From positions 2,602,001 to 2,666,000 of the forward strand of contig NZ_CP058349.1 in the NCBI RefSeq assembly GCF_013395055.1: DNA of 64,000 nucleotides. Reading direction: 5' to 3'. The translations under genes and the position numbers were made by a program. Positions 35,208 to 44,713 of this stretch are shown here, in pieces; the first letter of the stretch is position 1, and each line of letters begins with the position of its first letter. The notes below the pieces were generated by a model. The model searched no databases and had not been told where the DNA came from. It saw nothing but the letters and a program-made list of their open reading frames with translations. The stretch is from Pseudomonas sp. ABC1. GTDB lineage: Bacteria; Pseudomonadota; Gammaproteobacteria; Pseudomonadales; Pseudomonadaceae.

Positions 35208-35878
35208 CAGAACACCCCATCCCGCGTAATCGTCGGTGTGAACAGAGGGATCGGATCGCGGCTTACCGGGCCGGACTCGGTTGTGGCGGCTTCTACCGGT
35301 TCGACGAGTTTTCCGTCGAGTGCCAGTTGTATGGGCTCGGCTGCCAGCACTTCGCTCAGGATGTTCTGGCCCGAGGTGGTGAAGTTATAGACATTGTTCG
35401 ACCCTTGCAGTGGGACCGATGCCAGGCGCTGGCCCTGGGCATTGAATACTTCCACGGTGACTGCGTGGGTCAGTACGACCCCCACGAAACGCTCGCTTTT
35501 CCACTCGCGTACGCGAACGCTCAACAGCCTGGCTTCTGCGGACGATGCATGTGCGACCTTGTCACTGGCGGCCTGGGCCTTTATGCCTTTGCGTTCGAAA
35601 CCACCCAGCAGCGATTGTTGCAGTTCCTTGGACAGAGGCTCGCCCGAGCGCGTGTTGACGTCGTAGGGAATGTAGTAGCTGCCACGTGTCAGCCCGACGA
35701 AAGAGCCTTTCTTGTTGCCTGAGACGACATAGGGACGCTCGTCGATGACCTGGACTTCGACCACTTTGCTGAAGGTCCGTGGTACCTCCGGGTAGGCATG
35801 GGCATAGTCGACTTTCCGGCCATTGGCGCAGGCAGCCAGTGTCAGCAGGAGGGCGAAGAGGGCGAGACGTCGAAGCAT
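35207..35878 (-). CDS. Predicted lipoprotein, YajG-like
   Basis: 223 residues. The signal MLRRLALFALLLTLAACANG has lipobox LAAC; Ala after Cys favours outer-membrane sorting. The mature part holds VVEVQVIDERPYVVSG, LSKELQQSLLGGFERKGI and AVTVEVFNAQGQRLASVPLQ, a pattern seen in YajG and related uncharacterised lipoproteins. Molecular role unknown. It diverges from the wsp operon across about 260 bp and is not expected to be functionally linked to it. Confidence 0.72.
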   Translation of the reverse strand: MLRRLALFALLLTLAACANGRKVDYAHAYPEVPRTFSKVVEVQVIDERPYVVSGNKKGSFVGLTRGSYYIPYDVNTRSGEPLSKELQQSLLGGFERKGIKAQAASDKVAHASSAEARLLSVRVREWKSERFVGVVLTHAVTVEVFNAQGQRLASVPLQGSNNVYNFTTSGQNILSEVLAAEPIQLALDGKLVEPVEAATTESGPVSRDPIPLFTPTITRDGVF

Positions 35879-36137
35879 TGGACGGTCCTTGTGTGAGAGG
35901 TAGAACTGGCCAGCAGTGGGTGATGAGACGCATGTGCCTTGCCAGCCTGGCGGCGGGGATTATGTGTGGCCTCTCCATGGGGCTACAACATTTTTGCATC
36001 CAGAGAATGCGCGGTACCTGGGGCTTGTCCGTCCCGACAGGGTAGTTGGGGATAAATCTCTGCCCGTACCCTGCACGGCATTGTGCCGCTATGCTGTAAT
36101 CGAGCATCCAAGCCGGGCCAGTCCGAGCGTGAGAGAT

Positions 36138-37766
36138 ATGATGAACCTGACCGTACGCAACCGAATCATCGCCAGTTTCACGCTGGTCATCGCCATCCTG
36201 ATACTGCTCGCGGGGGCTTCCCATCTGCGTCTGGCCAAGATTGAAGCCGAGGTGGAGGGGATGCGTAACGAGTCGGTCCCCGGTGCTTACTACGTCAGCA
36301 AGTTGCAGGCGGCCTGGGCCCAGCACATGCTCGATACACGTGCGCTGTTGCTGGCGTCGGGCGGCGAAGGCGACGCGCAGGTGCAGCAATACCGGGAGCG
36401 TTTCGTGGCCACCGAGCAGGCCATCGACGAGTTGCTGGCGAGCTATGAACGAACGACCCACGATGACCACGAGCGGACGCGTGTCGAGGCGTTCAAGCAG
36501 CAACAGCAGCGCTACCTGGCGCAGCATGGCCAATTGTTCGATGAACTGCGCGCCAGTCAGTTGCAGCAGGTCCGGCAGGCCGGCCTGGAGAAGGTGTCTC
36601 CCGAGTGGGAGAAAGGGCAGAGCCTGCTGATCGAACTGACGGAGTTCAATCGTGCACTGTCCGATACGGCGTCGGATGAGATCGCCGATGCCGTGCGCAG
36701 CCTGGAAGATGGCCTGCTGGTCGCCATTCTGCTGGCCATCGCGGTGGCGGGCGTGTGTGGCTGGTTGCTGCTGCGGGCGATCACGCACCCGGTGGATACG
36801 GTCGTCAATACGCTCAAGACGCTGGAAAGCGGCGACCTGTCCGTGCGTCTGGATATGCAGCGCCGTGACGAATTCAATGCCATCGAAGTGGGCTTCAACA
36901 GCATGGTGGCCGAGCTGAAGACATTGGTCGGGCATGCACAGCGCTCTTCCGTGCAGATGACCACATCGGTCACCGAGATCGCCGCGACCTCACGCGAGCA
37001 GCAGGCCACCGCCACCGAGACGGCCGCCACCACCACTGAAATCGGCGCGACGTCCCGGGAGATCGCCGCGACCTCGCGGGATCTGGTGCGCACCATGAGC
37101 GAGGTGTCCGACAACGCCGAGCAGACCTCCGTACTGGCCGGCACCGGGCAACTGGGGCTGGCGCGTATGGAAGAGATCATGCACCAGGTCATGGGCGCCG
37201 CCGATGTGGTCAACGGCAAGCTGTCGATCCTCAACGAGAAGGCCGGCAACATCAATCATGTGGTCACCACCATCGTCAAAGTGGCCGACCAGACCAACCT
37301 GCTGTCGCTGAATGCCGCCATCGAGGCCGAGAAAGCCGGCGAATATGGCAAGGGCTTCGCCGTGGTGGCGGTGGAGGTGCGGCGCCTGGCCGACCAGACG
37401 GCGGTGGCCACCTACGATATCGAGCAGATGGTGCGCGAGATCCAGTCGGCGGTGTCCGCCGGGGTGATGGGCATGGACAAGTTCTCCGAAGAGGTGCGGC
37501 GTGGCATCGGGGAAATGGCGCAGATGGGTGACCAGCTGACGCAGATCATCCAGCAGGTCCAGGCACTGGCGCCGCGCATCCAGATGGTCAACGAAGGCAT
37601 GCAGGCACAGTCCACCGGCGCCGAGCAGATCAACCAGGCGCTGGTACAACTGGGCGAGGCGAGCAGCCAGACCGTGGATTCGTTGCGCCAGGCCGGGGCG
37701 GCAATCGACGAGTTGAACCAGGTGGCCAATAACCTGCGCGTTGGCGTCAGCCGCTTCAAGGTCTGA
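36138..37766 (+). CDS. wspA: Surface-sensing chemoreceptor WspA
   Basis: 542 residues. TM1 near residues 9-30 (IIASFTLVIAILILLAG), a periplasmic four-helix sensor, TM2 (LLVAILLAIAVAGVCGWLLL), HAMP, then the cytoplasmic signalling hairpin with tip NLLSLNAAIEAEKAGEYGKG. ADQTAVATYDIEQMVREIQ follows and closely resembles P. aeruginosa WspA as I remember it. WspA responds to surface contact and activates WspE. Two adjacent ATGs (36138, 36141) are possible; the first aligns with the P. aeruginosa N-terminus from memory. It heads seven same-strand genes with short gaps or overlaps. Confidence 0.93.
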   Translation: MMNLTVRNRIIASFTLVIAILILLAGASHLRLAKIEAEVEGMRNESVPGAYYVSKLQAAWAQHMLDTRALLLASGGEGDAQVQQYRERFVATEQAIDELLASYERTTHDDHERTRVEAFKQQQQRYLAQHGQLFDELRASQLQQVRQAGLEKVSPEWEKGQSLLIELTEFNRALSDTASDEIADAVRSLEDGLLVAILLAIAVAGVCGWLLLRAITHPVDTVVNTLKTLESGDLSVRLDMQRRDEFNAIEVGFNSMVAELKTLVGHAQRSSVQMTTSVTEIAATSREQQATATETAATTTEIGATSREIAATSRDLVRTMSEVSDNAEQTSVLAGTGQLGLARMEEIMHQVMGAADVVNGKLSILNEKAGNINHVVTTIVKVADQTNLLSLNAAIEAEKAGEYGKGFAVVAVEVRRLADQTAVATYDIEQMVREIQSAVSAGVMGMDKFSEEVRRGIGEMAQMGDQLTQIIQQVQALAPRIQMVNEGMQAQSTGAEQINQALVQLGEASSQTVDSLRQAGAAIDELNQVANNLRVGVSRFKV

Positions 37767-37769
37767 CCT

Positions 37770-38282
37770 ATGTCCAGCGCCGGTACTTCCACTACGTCCG
37801 TCGCGGGCGGGCTGTACTTGCTCTTCCAGCTTGGCGAGGACCGCTATGCGCTCGACGTGCATGAAGTGGTCGAGGTCTTGCCATTACGCCGCCTGAAGCA
37901 GGTGCCCGAGGCGCCGCCGTGGGTGGCGGGAGTCTTCGAGCACCGTCGCCGGGTGATCCCTGTGCTCGACATGAGCCAGCGCGTGCTCAAACGACCGGCC
38001 CATGTGCGCAACAGTACACGCCTGGTGCTGGTGCGTTTCGATGGGCGGCTGGGTGAGGCGTCTCCGGTGCTGGGGTTGATCCTCGAACACGCCACCGACA
38101 CGCTGCGCCTGTCCCCGGATGCGTTCCAGGCGAGCGGTCTGGAGGGCGGGCAGGCCGCGTACCTGGGGCCGGTGCAGCCGAGCGCCCAAGGGCTGATCCA
38201 GCGTATAGAGGTGGCTTCGCTGCTTGATGATGCCCTGCGTGCGCTGCTGTTCCAGCCTGCGGAACAGGGGGCGACGAGATGA
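37770..38282 (+). CDS. wspB: CheW-type adaptor WspB
   Basis: 170 residues, a single CheW domain (YLLFQLGEDRYALDVHEVVE; PWVAGVFEHRRRVIPVLDM). It couples the WspA receptor to the WspE kinase. It starts 3 nt after the wspA stop and overlaps wspC by 4 nt, so translation is probably coupled. Assigned as WspB by position; the operon's other CheW protein is WspD. Confidence 0.93.
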   Translation: MSSAGTSTTSVAGGLYLLFQLGEDRYALDVHEVVEVLPLRRLKQVPEAPPWVAGVFEHRRRVIPVLDMSQRVLKRPAHVRNSTRLVLVRFDGRLGEASPVLGLILEHATDTLRLSPDAFQASGLEGGQAAYLGPVQPSAQGLIQRIEVASLLDDALRALLFQPAEQGATR

Positions 38283-39538
38283 TCGAGCACATCGAGCGCC
38301 TGCTCAAATCCCGTATCGGGCTGGATGCCGAGTCGGTCGGCCGCAGTGTCATCGAGCGCGCCATACGGCAGCGGATGACGGCCAATGACAAGCCTGTGAT
38401 GGAGGATTACTGGACGCACCTGAGTGGTTCGCCCAAGGAACAGCAGGCCCTGGTCGAGGCGGTGGTCGTGCCCGAGACCTGGTTCTTTCGCTATCCCGAG
38501 TCCTTCCAGGCGCTGGCTCGCCTGGCTCAGGAGCGTCATGCGCAATTGCGCGGCGCGCGGGCGTTGCGCTTGATCAGCCTGCCGTGCTCCAGCGGCGAGG
38601 AACCCTATTCGATCGCCATGGCATTGCTCGACGCGGGCTTCGCCCCCGAGCATTTCCAGATCGATGCACTCGATGTCAGCGACCGGGTCATCGCACTGGC
38701 GCGGCGAGGGCTGTATGGGCGCAACTCGTTTCGCGGCGAGTCGCTGGCGTTCCGCGAGCGTTTCTTCAGCCCGCAGCCAGGTGGTTTCGCCCTGGCGGAG
38801 CGGGTCAAGGATTGTGTGCGCCTGCGCTGTGGAAATCTGCTGGATGGCAACCTGTTCGCCAACGATGCGCCCTATGACTTCATCTTTTGCCGCAATCTGT
38901 TGATCTATTTCGACCGTGCGACCCAACTGCGTGTCCTTGAGTCGCTCAAGCGCCAGTTGCAGCCGGATGGCACGCTTTTCATCGGCCCGGCCGAGGCGAG
39001 CCTGGCCAGCCAGAATGGCATGCAGGCCCTCGGTTACCCACAGACCTTCGCCTTCCGCTTCGCACCTGCCAGGCCGGCTACGGTGGCGACGGGCGTGCGC
39101 AAGGCCCGGTATACGCCCCCGGTTGTGGCGCCGCGCCCGCTTCCCGTACCCAGCCGGCCAGCACCGGTGCGGATCAGCGCCGCCGTCGTACCGCCACCGA
39201 CGCCGCGCCCGGCCCAGGTGCCGGATACGAGTACCTGGCACAGCGTCGCCGAACTGGCCAATGCCGGGCGCAGCGCCGAGGCCCGGCAGCAGTGCGAGCA
39301 GCATATGCAGGCGCACGGGCCTTGCGCCGAAGGGTTCTACTGGCTGGGCCTGCTCAGCGATGTCGAGTCGCAGGACGAGCAGGCCCGCAGTTATTACAGG
39401 AAGGCGATCTACCTCGACCCGCGCCACTCGGAGGCCTTGACCCATCTGGCCGCTCACCTTGAAGCACAGGGCGATCTTGCCGGTGCTCAGCGGCTCTACA
39501 AGCGCGCCGCGCATCAGGAGGTAGGCGACCGTGACTGA
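38279..39538 (+). CDS. wspC: CheR-type methyltransferase with TPR tail, WspC
   Basis: 419 residues. A CheR domain with SAM-binding block LISLPCSSGEEPYSIAMALL and FIFCRNLLIYFD is followed by a Pro-rich linker and a C-terminal TPR-like part (EGFYWLGLLSDVESQDEQA; HSEALTHLAAHLEAQGD). It methylates glutamates of WspA and tunes its activity; loss of WspC silences Wsp signalling in P. fluorescens and P. aeruginosa. It overlaps wspB by 4 nt and wspD by 8 nt. Confidence 0.94.
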   Translation: MIEHIERLLKSRIGLDAESVGRSVIERAIRQRMTANDKPVMEDYWTHLSGSPKEQQALVEAVVVPETWFFRYPESFQALARLAQERHAQLRGARALRLISLPCSSGEEPYSIAMALLDAGFAPEHFQIDALDVSDRVIALARRGLYGRNSFRGESLAFRERFFSPQPGGFALAERVKDCVRLRCGNLLDGNLFANDAPYDFIFCRNLLIYFDRATQLRVLESLKRQLQPDGTLFIGPAEASLASQNGMQALGYPQTFAFRFAPARPATVATGVRKARYTPPVVAPRPLPVPSRPAPVRISAAVVPPPTPRPAQVPDTSTWHSVAELANAGRSAEARQQCEQHMQAHGPCAEGFYWLGLLSDVESQDEQARSYYRKAIYLDPRHSEALTHLAAHLEAQGDLAGAQRLYKRAAHQEVGDRD

Positions 39539-40208
39539 CTCCGTCCTTCCATTGCCGTCGGCGCAGATCAATGACTGCTGGAACCGTATCGGCGTGTTCG
39601 GCGACAAGCACTGCCCGGAGCTGGAGCGGCATATCCACTGCCGCAACTGCAAGGTCTATGGCGCAGCGGCCATCGCCCTGCTCGACCAGTACGGATGCAG
39701 CCTGGAGCGCGATGGCGACAGCTACGGCGAAGGCGATACTCATGAGGATGAAGGCGAGCAGCGTTCATTGCTGATCTTCCGCCTCGGCGACGAATGGCTG
39801 GCCATCGCCACGCGCTGCCTGGCCGAAGTGATGCCGGTCTCGCCGATCCATGTGTTGCCGCACCGTTCGAGCCAGGGCTTGCTGGGCGTGACCAATGTGC
39901 GCGGCACCCTGGTCGCGTGCCTGTCACTGGGCGCACTGCTGGGCATTGCATCGGAGACTTCGCGTTCCGAGCGGCGCATCACGCCCCGGATGCTCATTCT
40001 TGAAACCGATGACGGTCCGCTGGTCGCCCCGGTGGATGAGGTCAGTGGTATCCAGCGGATTCCGCTCGCGCAGATAACCGCGGCGAGCCATGACGATGCC
40101 CGCACCATCAGCCGTTTTACCGCGGGTGTCACGCAATGGCATACGCGGAGTATCACCGTGCTGGATGAGGCGCAGGTGATGCAGGACATGATCAGGAGCC
40201 TTGTATGA
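39531..40208 (+). CDS. wspD: CheW-type adaptor WspD
   Basis: 225 residues from a GTG at 39531, with AGGAGGT upstream inside wspC. A ~70-residue N-terminal extension holding a cluster of conserved Cys/His (NDCWNRIGVFGDKHCPELER, then HIHCRNCKVYG) precedes the CheW domain (LLIFRLGDEWLAIATRCLAE; LLGVTNVRGTLVACLSL). This Cys-rich extension is typical of WspD and its role is unclear. It overlaps wspE by 4 nt. Confidence 0.92.
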   Translation: MTDSVLPLPSAQINDCWNRIGVFGDKHCPELERHIHCRNCKVYGAAAIALLDQYGCSLERDGDSYGEGDTHEDEGEQRSLLIFRLGDEWLAIATRCLAEVMPVSPIHVLPHRSSQGLLGVTNVRGTLVACLSLGALLGIASETSRSERRITPRMLILETDDGPLVAPVDEVSGIQRIPLAQITAASHDDARTISRFTAGVTQWHTRSITVLDEAQVMQDMIRSLV

Positions 40209-42439
40209 CCCCGGATCAGATGCGCGATGCTTCGCTGCTGGACCTGTTCCGCATGGAGGCCGAAGCCCAGAAGCAGGTGCTGGACACCGGCCTGCTGGTG
40301 CTGGAACGCGACTCGACCAATGCCGCCGAGCTCGAAGCCTGCATGCGGGCGGCGCACTCGCTCAAGGGCGCGGCGCGGATCGTCGGGCTGGAGCTGGGCG
40401 TGCAGGTCGCACATGCGATGGAGGACTTGCTCGTCGCCGCCCAGGAAGGCCGGTTATGCCTGTCGCCCGACCATATCGATGCGCTGCTGCAAGGCTCCGA
40501 CCTGCTCCTGCGGATCGGGCAGGCCCAGCCGGATGCCGACATCGGGGCACAGACCGACACGCTCACCGCCCGTTTGCAGATGCTGCAGGGGGGGGCGCCG
40601 GCGCCGCTCATGGCCGCATCCATCGCCCTGTCCGTCGAGCCGGAGCAGCCGCGAGCAGCCAGCGCCGCACCGGTCGCCGAGGTGTCGACCGAAGAGCGCT
40701 CCCGAGTCCTGAGGGTGTCGGCCGAGCGTTTCGACCACTTGATCGACCTGTCCGGCAAGTCGCTGGTGGAGTTCCAGCGCATGAAGCCCCTGGGCGATTC
40801 GCTGCTGCGCCTCAAGCGCCAGCAGGAGTCGTTGCGCCGCACCCTCGAATCCCTGCGTGAGCAGGCGCTCGGTAATGCCGATGGCGTGTTGCAGACCTTG
40901 CTGGATGAAGGCCGTAACCAGTTGCTCGAATGCCAGCACCAGTTGCAGGAGCACCAGGCGCTGTTCGACGACTTCGCCTGGCGTGGCGGCCAGCGCACGC
41001 AGCAACTGCATGACCTGGCCCTGGCCTCGCGCATGCGGCCGTTTGCCGATGTGCTGGCGGGCCAGGCGCGCATGCTGCGCGACCTCGGGCGCTCCCTGGG
41101 CAAGCAGGTGCGCCTCGACGTCGAGGGCGAGAACACCCAGGTCGACCGGGATGTCCTCGAACGCCTGGAGGCGCCGTTGACGCACCTGTTGCGCAATGCC
41201 GTTGACCACGGTATCGAATCGCCCGATGTGCGAGTCCAGAAAGGCAAGCCAGAAGAAGGGCGAGTATTGCTGCGTGCCAGGCACCAGGCGGGCATGCTGG
41301 TTCTGGAGATCGGCGACGATGGTGCCGGCGTCGACCTGGAGCGTGTTCGCCAGGCCGTGGTGGCGCGCAACTTCGCCTCGGCCGAGCAGGTCGAGCGGAT
41401 GAGCGAGGAGGAGTTGCTGGCGTTCCTGTTCCTGCCGGGGTTCAGCATGAACCGGCAGGTCACCGAAGTGTCCGGGCGCGGTGTCGGGCTCGACGTGGTG
41501 CAGCACGAAGTGCGGCGGATGCGCGGCAACGTGAGGCTGCAACAGGTCCCGGGAGAGGGCAGTCGTTTCCATGTCGAACTGCCCCTGACCATGTCGGTGG
41601 TGCGCGCCCTGGTGGTCAGTATCGGCGGTGAGGCCTATGCCTTTCCGCTGGCGCAGATCGAGCGGATGCTGCGTTTGCAGCGCAGCGATATCGTGCAACT
41701 CGAAGGCCGCCAGCACTTCTGGCTGGAGGGGGAGCATGTCGGATTGCTGTCGGCCGCCCAGTTGCTGCAATGCCCGGAGACGAAAGGCGAGGACGACAGC
41801 ATCCCGATCGTGTTGATTCGCGACCGGGAGCGTTTCCACGGCCTGGCGGTGGAAGCCTTCCTCGGCGAATTCACCCTGGTGCTGATGCCCCTCGACCCGC
41901 GCCTGGGCAAGATCCGGGATGTCGCGGGCGGCGCGCTCCTGCACGACGGTACGCCGGTGTTGATCCTCGACGTCGATGACGTGCTCAACTCGGTCGGCAA
42001 GCTGCTCGGCGACGGGCATCTGGAGCGAATCGACCACCTCGCGGGCGAGCGCCAGGTCGCCCGCAAGCGGGTGCTGGTCGTCGACGACTCGCTGACCGTG
42101 CGCGAACTGGAGCGCAAGCTGCTGCTCGGACGCGGCTACCAGGTGGCGGTGGCCGTCGATGGCATGGACGGCTGGAATGCCTTGCGCGCGGAGCATTTCG
42201 ACCTGCTGATCACGGATATCGACATGCCGCGCATGGACGGTATCGAGCTGGTCACCCTGGTGCGGCAGGATCCGAAGCTCCGCTCGTTGCCGGTGATGGT
42301 GGTGTCCTACAAGGACCGCGAAGAAGACCGCCGGCGTGGCCTGGAGGCGGGCGCTGATTATTACCTGGCCAAGGCGAGCTTCCATGACGAGGCCTTGCTG
42401 GATGCTGTGCAGACTTTGATCGGCGGGGGGCAGGAATGA
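40205..42439 (+). CDS. wspE: Hybrid histidine kinase WspE (CheA-REC)
   Basis: 744 residues. HPt domain with phospho-accepting His in RAAHSLKGAAR (residue 51), dimerisation region, HATPase with N-box HLLRNAVDHGIES and G-boxes DDGAGVD and GRGVGLDVV, a CheW-like regulatory domain, and a C-terminal receiver (VLVVDDSLTVRELERKLLL; DIDMPRMDG carries the phospho-Asp). It phosphorylates WspR to raise c-di-GMP and WspF for adaptation. It overlaps both neighbours by 4 nt (ATGA). Confidence 0.95.
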   Translation: MTPDQMRDASLLDLFRMEAEAQKQVLDTGLLVLERDSTNAAELEACMRAAHSLKGAARIVGLELGVQVAHAMEDLLVAAQEGRLCLSPDHIDALLQGSDLLLRIGQAQPDADIGAQTDTLTARLQMLQGGAPAPLMAASIALSVEPEQPRAASAAPVAEVSTEERSRVLRVSAERFDHLIDLSGKSLVEFQRMKPLGDSLLRLKRQQESLRRTLESLREQALGNADGVLQTLLDEGRNQLLECQHQLQEHQALFDDFAWRGGQRTQQLHDLALASRMRPFADVLAGQARMLRDLGRSLGKQVRLDVEGENTQVDRDVLERLEAPLTHLLRNAVDHGIESPDVRVQKGKPEEGRVLLRARHQAGMLVLEIGDDGAGVDLERVRQAVVARNFASAEQVERMSEEELLAFLFLPGFSMNRQVTEVSGRGVGLDVVQHEVRRMRGNVRLQQVPGEGSRFHVELPLTMSVVRALVVSIGGEAYAFPLAQIERMLRLQRSDIVQLEGRQHFWLEGEHVGLLSAAQLLQCPETKGEDDSIPIVLIRDRERFHGLAVEAFLGEFTLVLMPLDPRLGKIRDVAGGALLHDGTPVLILDVDDVLNSVGKLLGDGHLERIDHLAGERQVARKRVLVVDDSLTVRELERKLLLGRGYQVAVAVDGMDGWNALRAEHFDLLITDIDMPRMDGIELVTLVRQDPKLRSLPVMVVSYKDREEDRRRGLEAGADYYLAKASFHDEALLDAVQTLIGGGQE

Positions 42440-43443
42440 AGATCGCGATTGCCAACGACATGCCACTGGCGGTCGAAGCGCTGCGCCGGGCACTGGCCGC
42501 CGAGCCGGAGTACCAGTTGACCTGGGTGGCCGAGAACGGCGAAGAGGCCGTGCGGCGCTGCCGCGAAGACCTGCCGGACCTGCTGTTGATGGACATGCTG
42601 ATGCCCGGCATGGGCGGCGTGGAGGCGACGCGGCTGATCATGCGCGATACCCCCTGCGCCATCCTGGTCGTCACTTCCGATGTCGAGCGCAACATGACCC
42701 AGGTGTTCGATGCCATGGGGCATGGCGCGCTGGACGTGGTCGCGGCGCCTTCCCTGGGGCCGCAACAGGTGCTGGATGCCGCCATCGTGCGGCGCAAGAT
42801 TCACAACATCACCTGGATGATCGGGCACCGCGTGGCGCGGAATGTGACCTCGATCCCTCGGCGTCACTCTGATGGTCGCGGTAAACGGCTGGTGGCCATC
42901 GGTGCGTCGGCGGGAGGGCCGGCTTCGTTGGTAGAACTGTTGAAGCAACTGCCGGCGAATTTTCCTGCCGCCATCGTGCTGGTGCAGCACGTCGACGAGG
43001 TCTTCGCCGCCGGCATGGCGCAATGGCTGGGCAGCGAGTCGCAGATACCCGTACGCCTGGCCCGCGAAGGCGAAACCTTGCTGCCGGGCGAGGTGTTGCT
43101 GGCCGGTACCAACAACCACCTGTACCTCTCCTCGGATGGGCGTCTGGTGTATCGCCCGGAACCGATCAACCAGGTTTACCGTCCATCTATCGATGTCTTC
43201 TTCGAAAGTGTGGCGATGCACTGGCAAGGAGAGGCCACGGGGGTTCTGCTGACGGGTATGGGGCGCGATGGCGCCCGGGGCTTGAAGCTCATGCGCGAAC
43301 GCGGCTTTCACACCATCGCCCAGGACGAGGCCAGTTGTGCCGTCTATGGCATGCCCAAGGCAGCGGTGGCGCTGGGGGCGGCGGTGGAGGTTCTGCCGCT
43401 GGACCGGATCGCGACACGATTGATCGAACGCTTGAGTCAATGA
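42436..43443 (+). CDS. wspF: CheB-type methylesterase WspF
   Basis: 335 residues. Receiver domain with phospho-Asp in LLLMDMLMPGMGG (D53), then the methylesterase domain with catalytic Ser in AIGASAGGP, His in VLVQHVDEV and Asp in TGMGRDGARG. It removes methyl groups from WspA and damps the pathway; wspF loss gives the wrinkly, high-c-di-GMP phenotype in Pseudomonas. The frame here is intact, so this strain should not be a constitutive wspF mutant. Confidence 0.95.
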   Translation: MKIAIANDMPLAVEALRRALAAEPEYQLTWVAENGEEAVRRCREDLPDLLLMDMLMPGMGGVEATRLIMRDTPCAILVVTSDVERNMTQVFDAMGHGALDVVAAPSLGPQQVLDAAIVRRKIHNITWMIGHRVARNVTSIPRRHSDGRGKRLVAIGASAGGPASLVELLKQLPANFPAAIVLVQHVDEVFAAGMAQWLGSESQIPVRLAREGETLLPGEVLLAGTNNHLYLSSDGRLVYRPEPINQVYRPSIDVFFESVAMHWQGEATGVLLTGMGRDGARGLKLMRERGFHTIAQDEASCAVYGMPKAAVALGAAVEVLPLDRIATRLIERLSQ

Positions 43444-43451
43444 GCGCTACA

Positions 43452-43469
43452 GACGGCATGGCTGCCGTC
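43452..43469 (+). promoter_or_regulatory. Small hairpin in the wspF-wspR gap
   Basis: Perfect 7-bp stem GACGGCA / TGCCGTC with loop TGGC, about 10 nt after the wspF stop and about 32 nt before the wspR ATG. No U-tract, so it is not a clear terminator; it may affect read-through or mRNA stability. Confidence 0.4.
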
Positions 43470-43501
43470 GGATGAACGAGATGAAGATGACGGAGAGCAC
43501 T

Positions 43502-44542
43502 ATGTCGCAGCCTACAGAGAATCCAAGCCATCCGTGCAATCTGTCCGATTGTTCGATGATGGTACTGCTGGTCGATGACCAGGCAATGATCGGTGAGGCT
43601 GTCCGACGAGCGTTGAGTGGTGCGTGCGACATCGATTTCCACTTCTGTTCGGACCCGCAGCAGGCGTTGAGCGTCGCGCAGCAGATCAAACCCACGGTGA
43701 TCCTGCAGGACCTGATCATGCCCGGTGTGGATGGGCTCGATCTGCTCAAGCAATACCGCGCCGCGCCGGGGCTGCATGATGTACCGATCATCGTCCTGTC
43801 GAGCAAGGAGGACGCACAGGTCAAGAGTATGGCCTTTGCCCACGGGGCCAACGATTACCTGGTCAAGCTGCCGGATGTGATCGAGTTGCTGGCGCGCATC
43901 CGCTACCACTCCAACTCCTACCTTACCCTGCAGCAGCGCGACGAGGCCTACCGCGCCCTGCGCGAGAGCCAGCAGCAGTTGCTCGAAACCAATCTGGTCC
44001 TGCAACGGCTGATCAAGTCCGATGGCCTGACCGGGCTCGCCAACCGGCGCTATTTCGACGAATACCTGGAGATCGAGTGGAGCCGGGCGCTGCGCGACCA
44101 GAGCGAACTGTCGCTGCTGATGATCGACGTGGACTATTTCAAGGCCTACAACGACCAGCATGGCCATGTTGCCGGCGATGAGGTCTTGCGCCGGGTTGGC
44201 GAGGCGCTGAGCGTCAGTTGCACCCGTGCGTCCGATCTGGTGGCGCGTTACGGCGGCGAGGAGTTCGCCGTGGTCATGCCGGGCACCACCGCCGGCGGTG
44301 CGCGCCTGCAGGCCGAGAAGGTGCGCCGCACGGTGGAGGCGATGGGCATTCCCCATGAGTTGCCGACGCCCGGCTCTGCCATCAGTGTCAGCATCGGCAT
44401 CGCCACTGTCAGGCCTGTCCTGAATCTGCAGCCCATGAGCCTGGTGTCTCGGGCGGACGAGGGGCTCTACCTGGCCAAACGCGGCGGGCGCAACCAGGTG
44501 GCGGTGGCGACGGATAAGGTCGAGGTTCCGCTCAGGAGTTGA
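43502..44542 (+). CDS. wspR: Diguanylate cyclase response regulator WspR
   Basis: 346 residues from the ATG at 43502, which has GGAG six bases upstream; this start puts the phospho-Asp at D70 (TVILQDLIMPG), the same number as in P. aeruginosa WspR. An alternative ATG at 43472 lacks a site. The receiver is joined by a helical stalk (EAYRALRESQQQLLETNLVL) to a GGDEF domain with active site ARYGGEEF. The inhibitory site RxxD is RASD, five residues before GGEEF, so product feedback is expected. It makes c-di-GMP when phosphorylated by WspE. Confidence 0.96.
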   Translation: MSQPTENPSHPCNLSDCSMMVLLVDDQAMIGEAVRRALSGACDIDFHFCSDPQQALSVAQQIKPTVILQDLIMPGVDGLDLLKQYRAAPGLHDVPIIVLSSKEDAQVKSMAFAHGANDYLVKLPDVIELLARIRYHSNSYLTLQQRDEAYRALRESQQQLLETNLVLQRLIKSDGLTGLANRRYFDEYLEIEWSRALRDQSELSLLMIDVDYFKAYNDQHGHVAGDEVLRRVGEALSVSCTRASDLVARYGGEEFAVVMPGTTAGGARLQAEKVRRTVEAMGIPHELPTPGSAISVSIGIATVRPVLNLQPMSLVSRADEGLYLAKRGGRNQVAVATDKVEVPLRS

Positions 44543-44571
44543 ACGGTATTGGCCGTTGCCGTGGGTGCTTC

Positions 44572-44713
44572 AGAACCTGTTCACGATCTCGCGAGCTAGA
44601 GCACTGCAAGGCAGAAACAGGCGAGGACGCGGAGTTTACGGGTTGTAAATGAGCAGTCCGAGCCTGTTTTTAACGCAGCAGGGCCGACGCGTAGCAGATC
44701 GTGAACAGGTTCT
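44572..44713. mobile_element. MITE-like element with 18-bp terminal inverted repeats
   Basis: AGAACCTGTTCACGATCT (44572-44589) is matched exactly by its reverse complement at 44696-44713. The 106-bp interior has further dyads (AACAGGC ... GCCTGTT) and no open frame. Size and form fit a non-autonomous transposable or dispersed repeat. It lies between convergent wspR and the glycerate kinase gene, with its right end on the first base of the kinase stop codon complement; the RNA could act as a two-way terminator. Confidence 0.75.
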
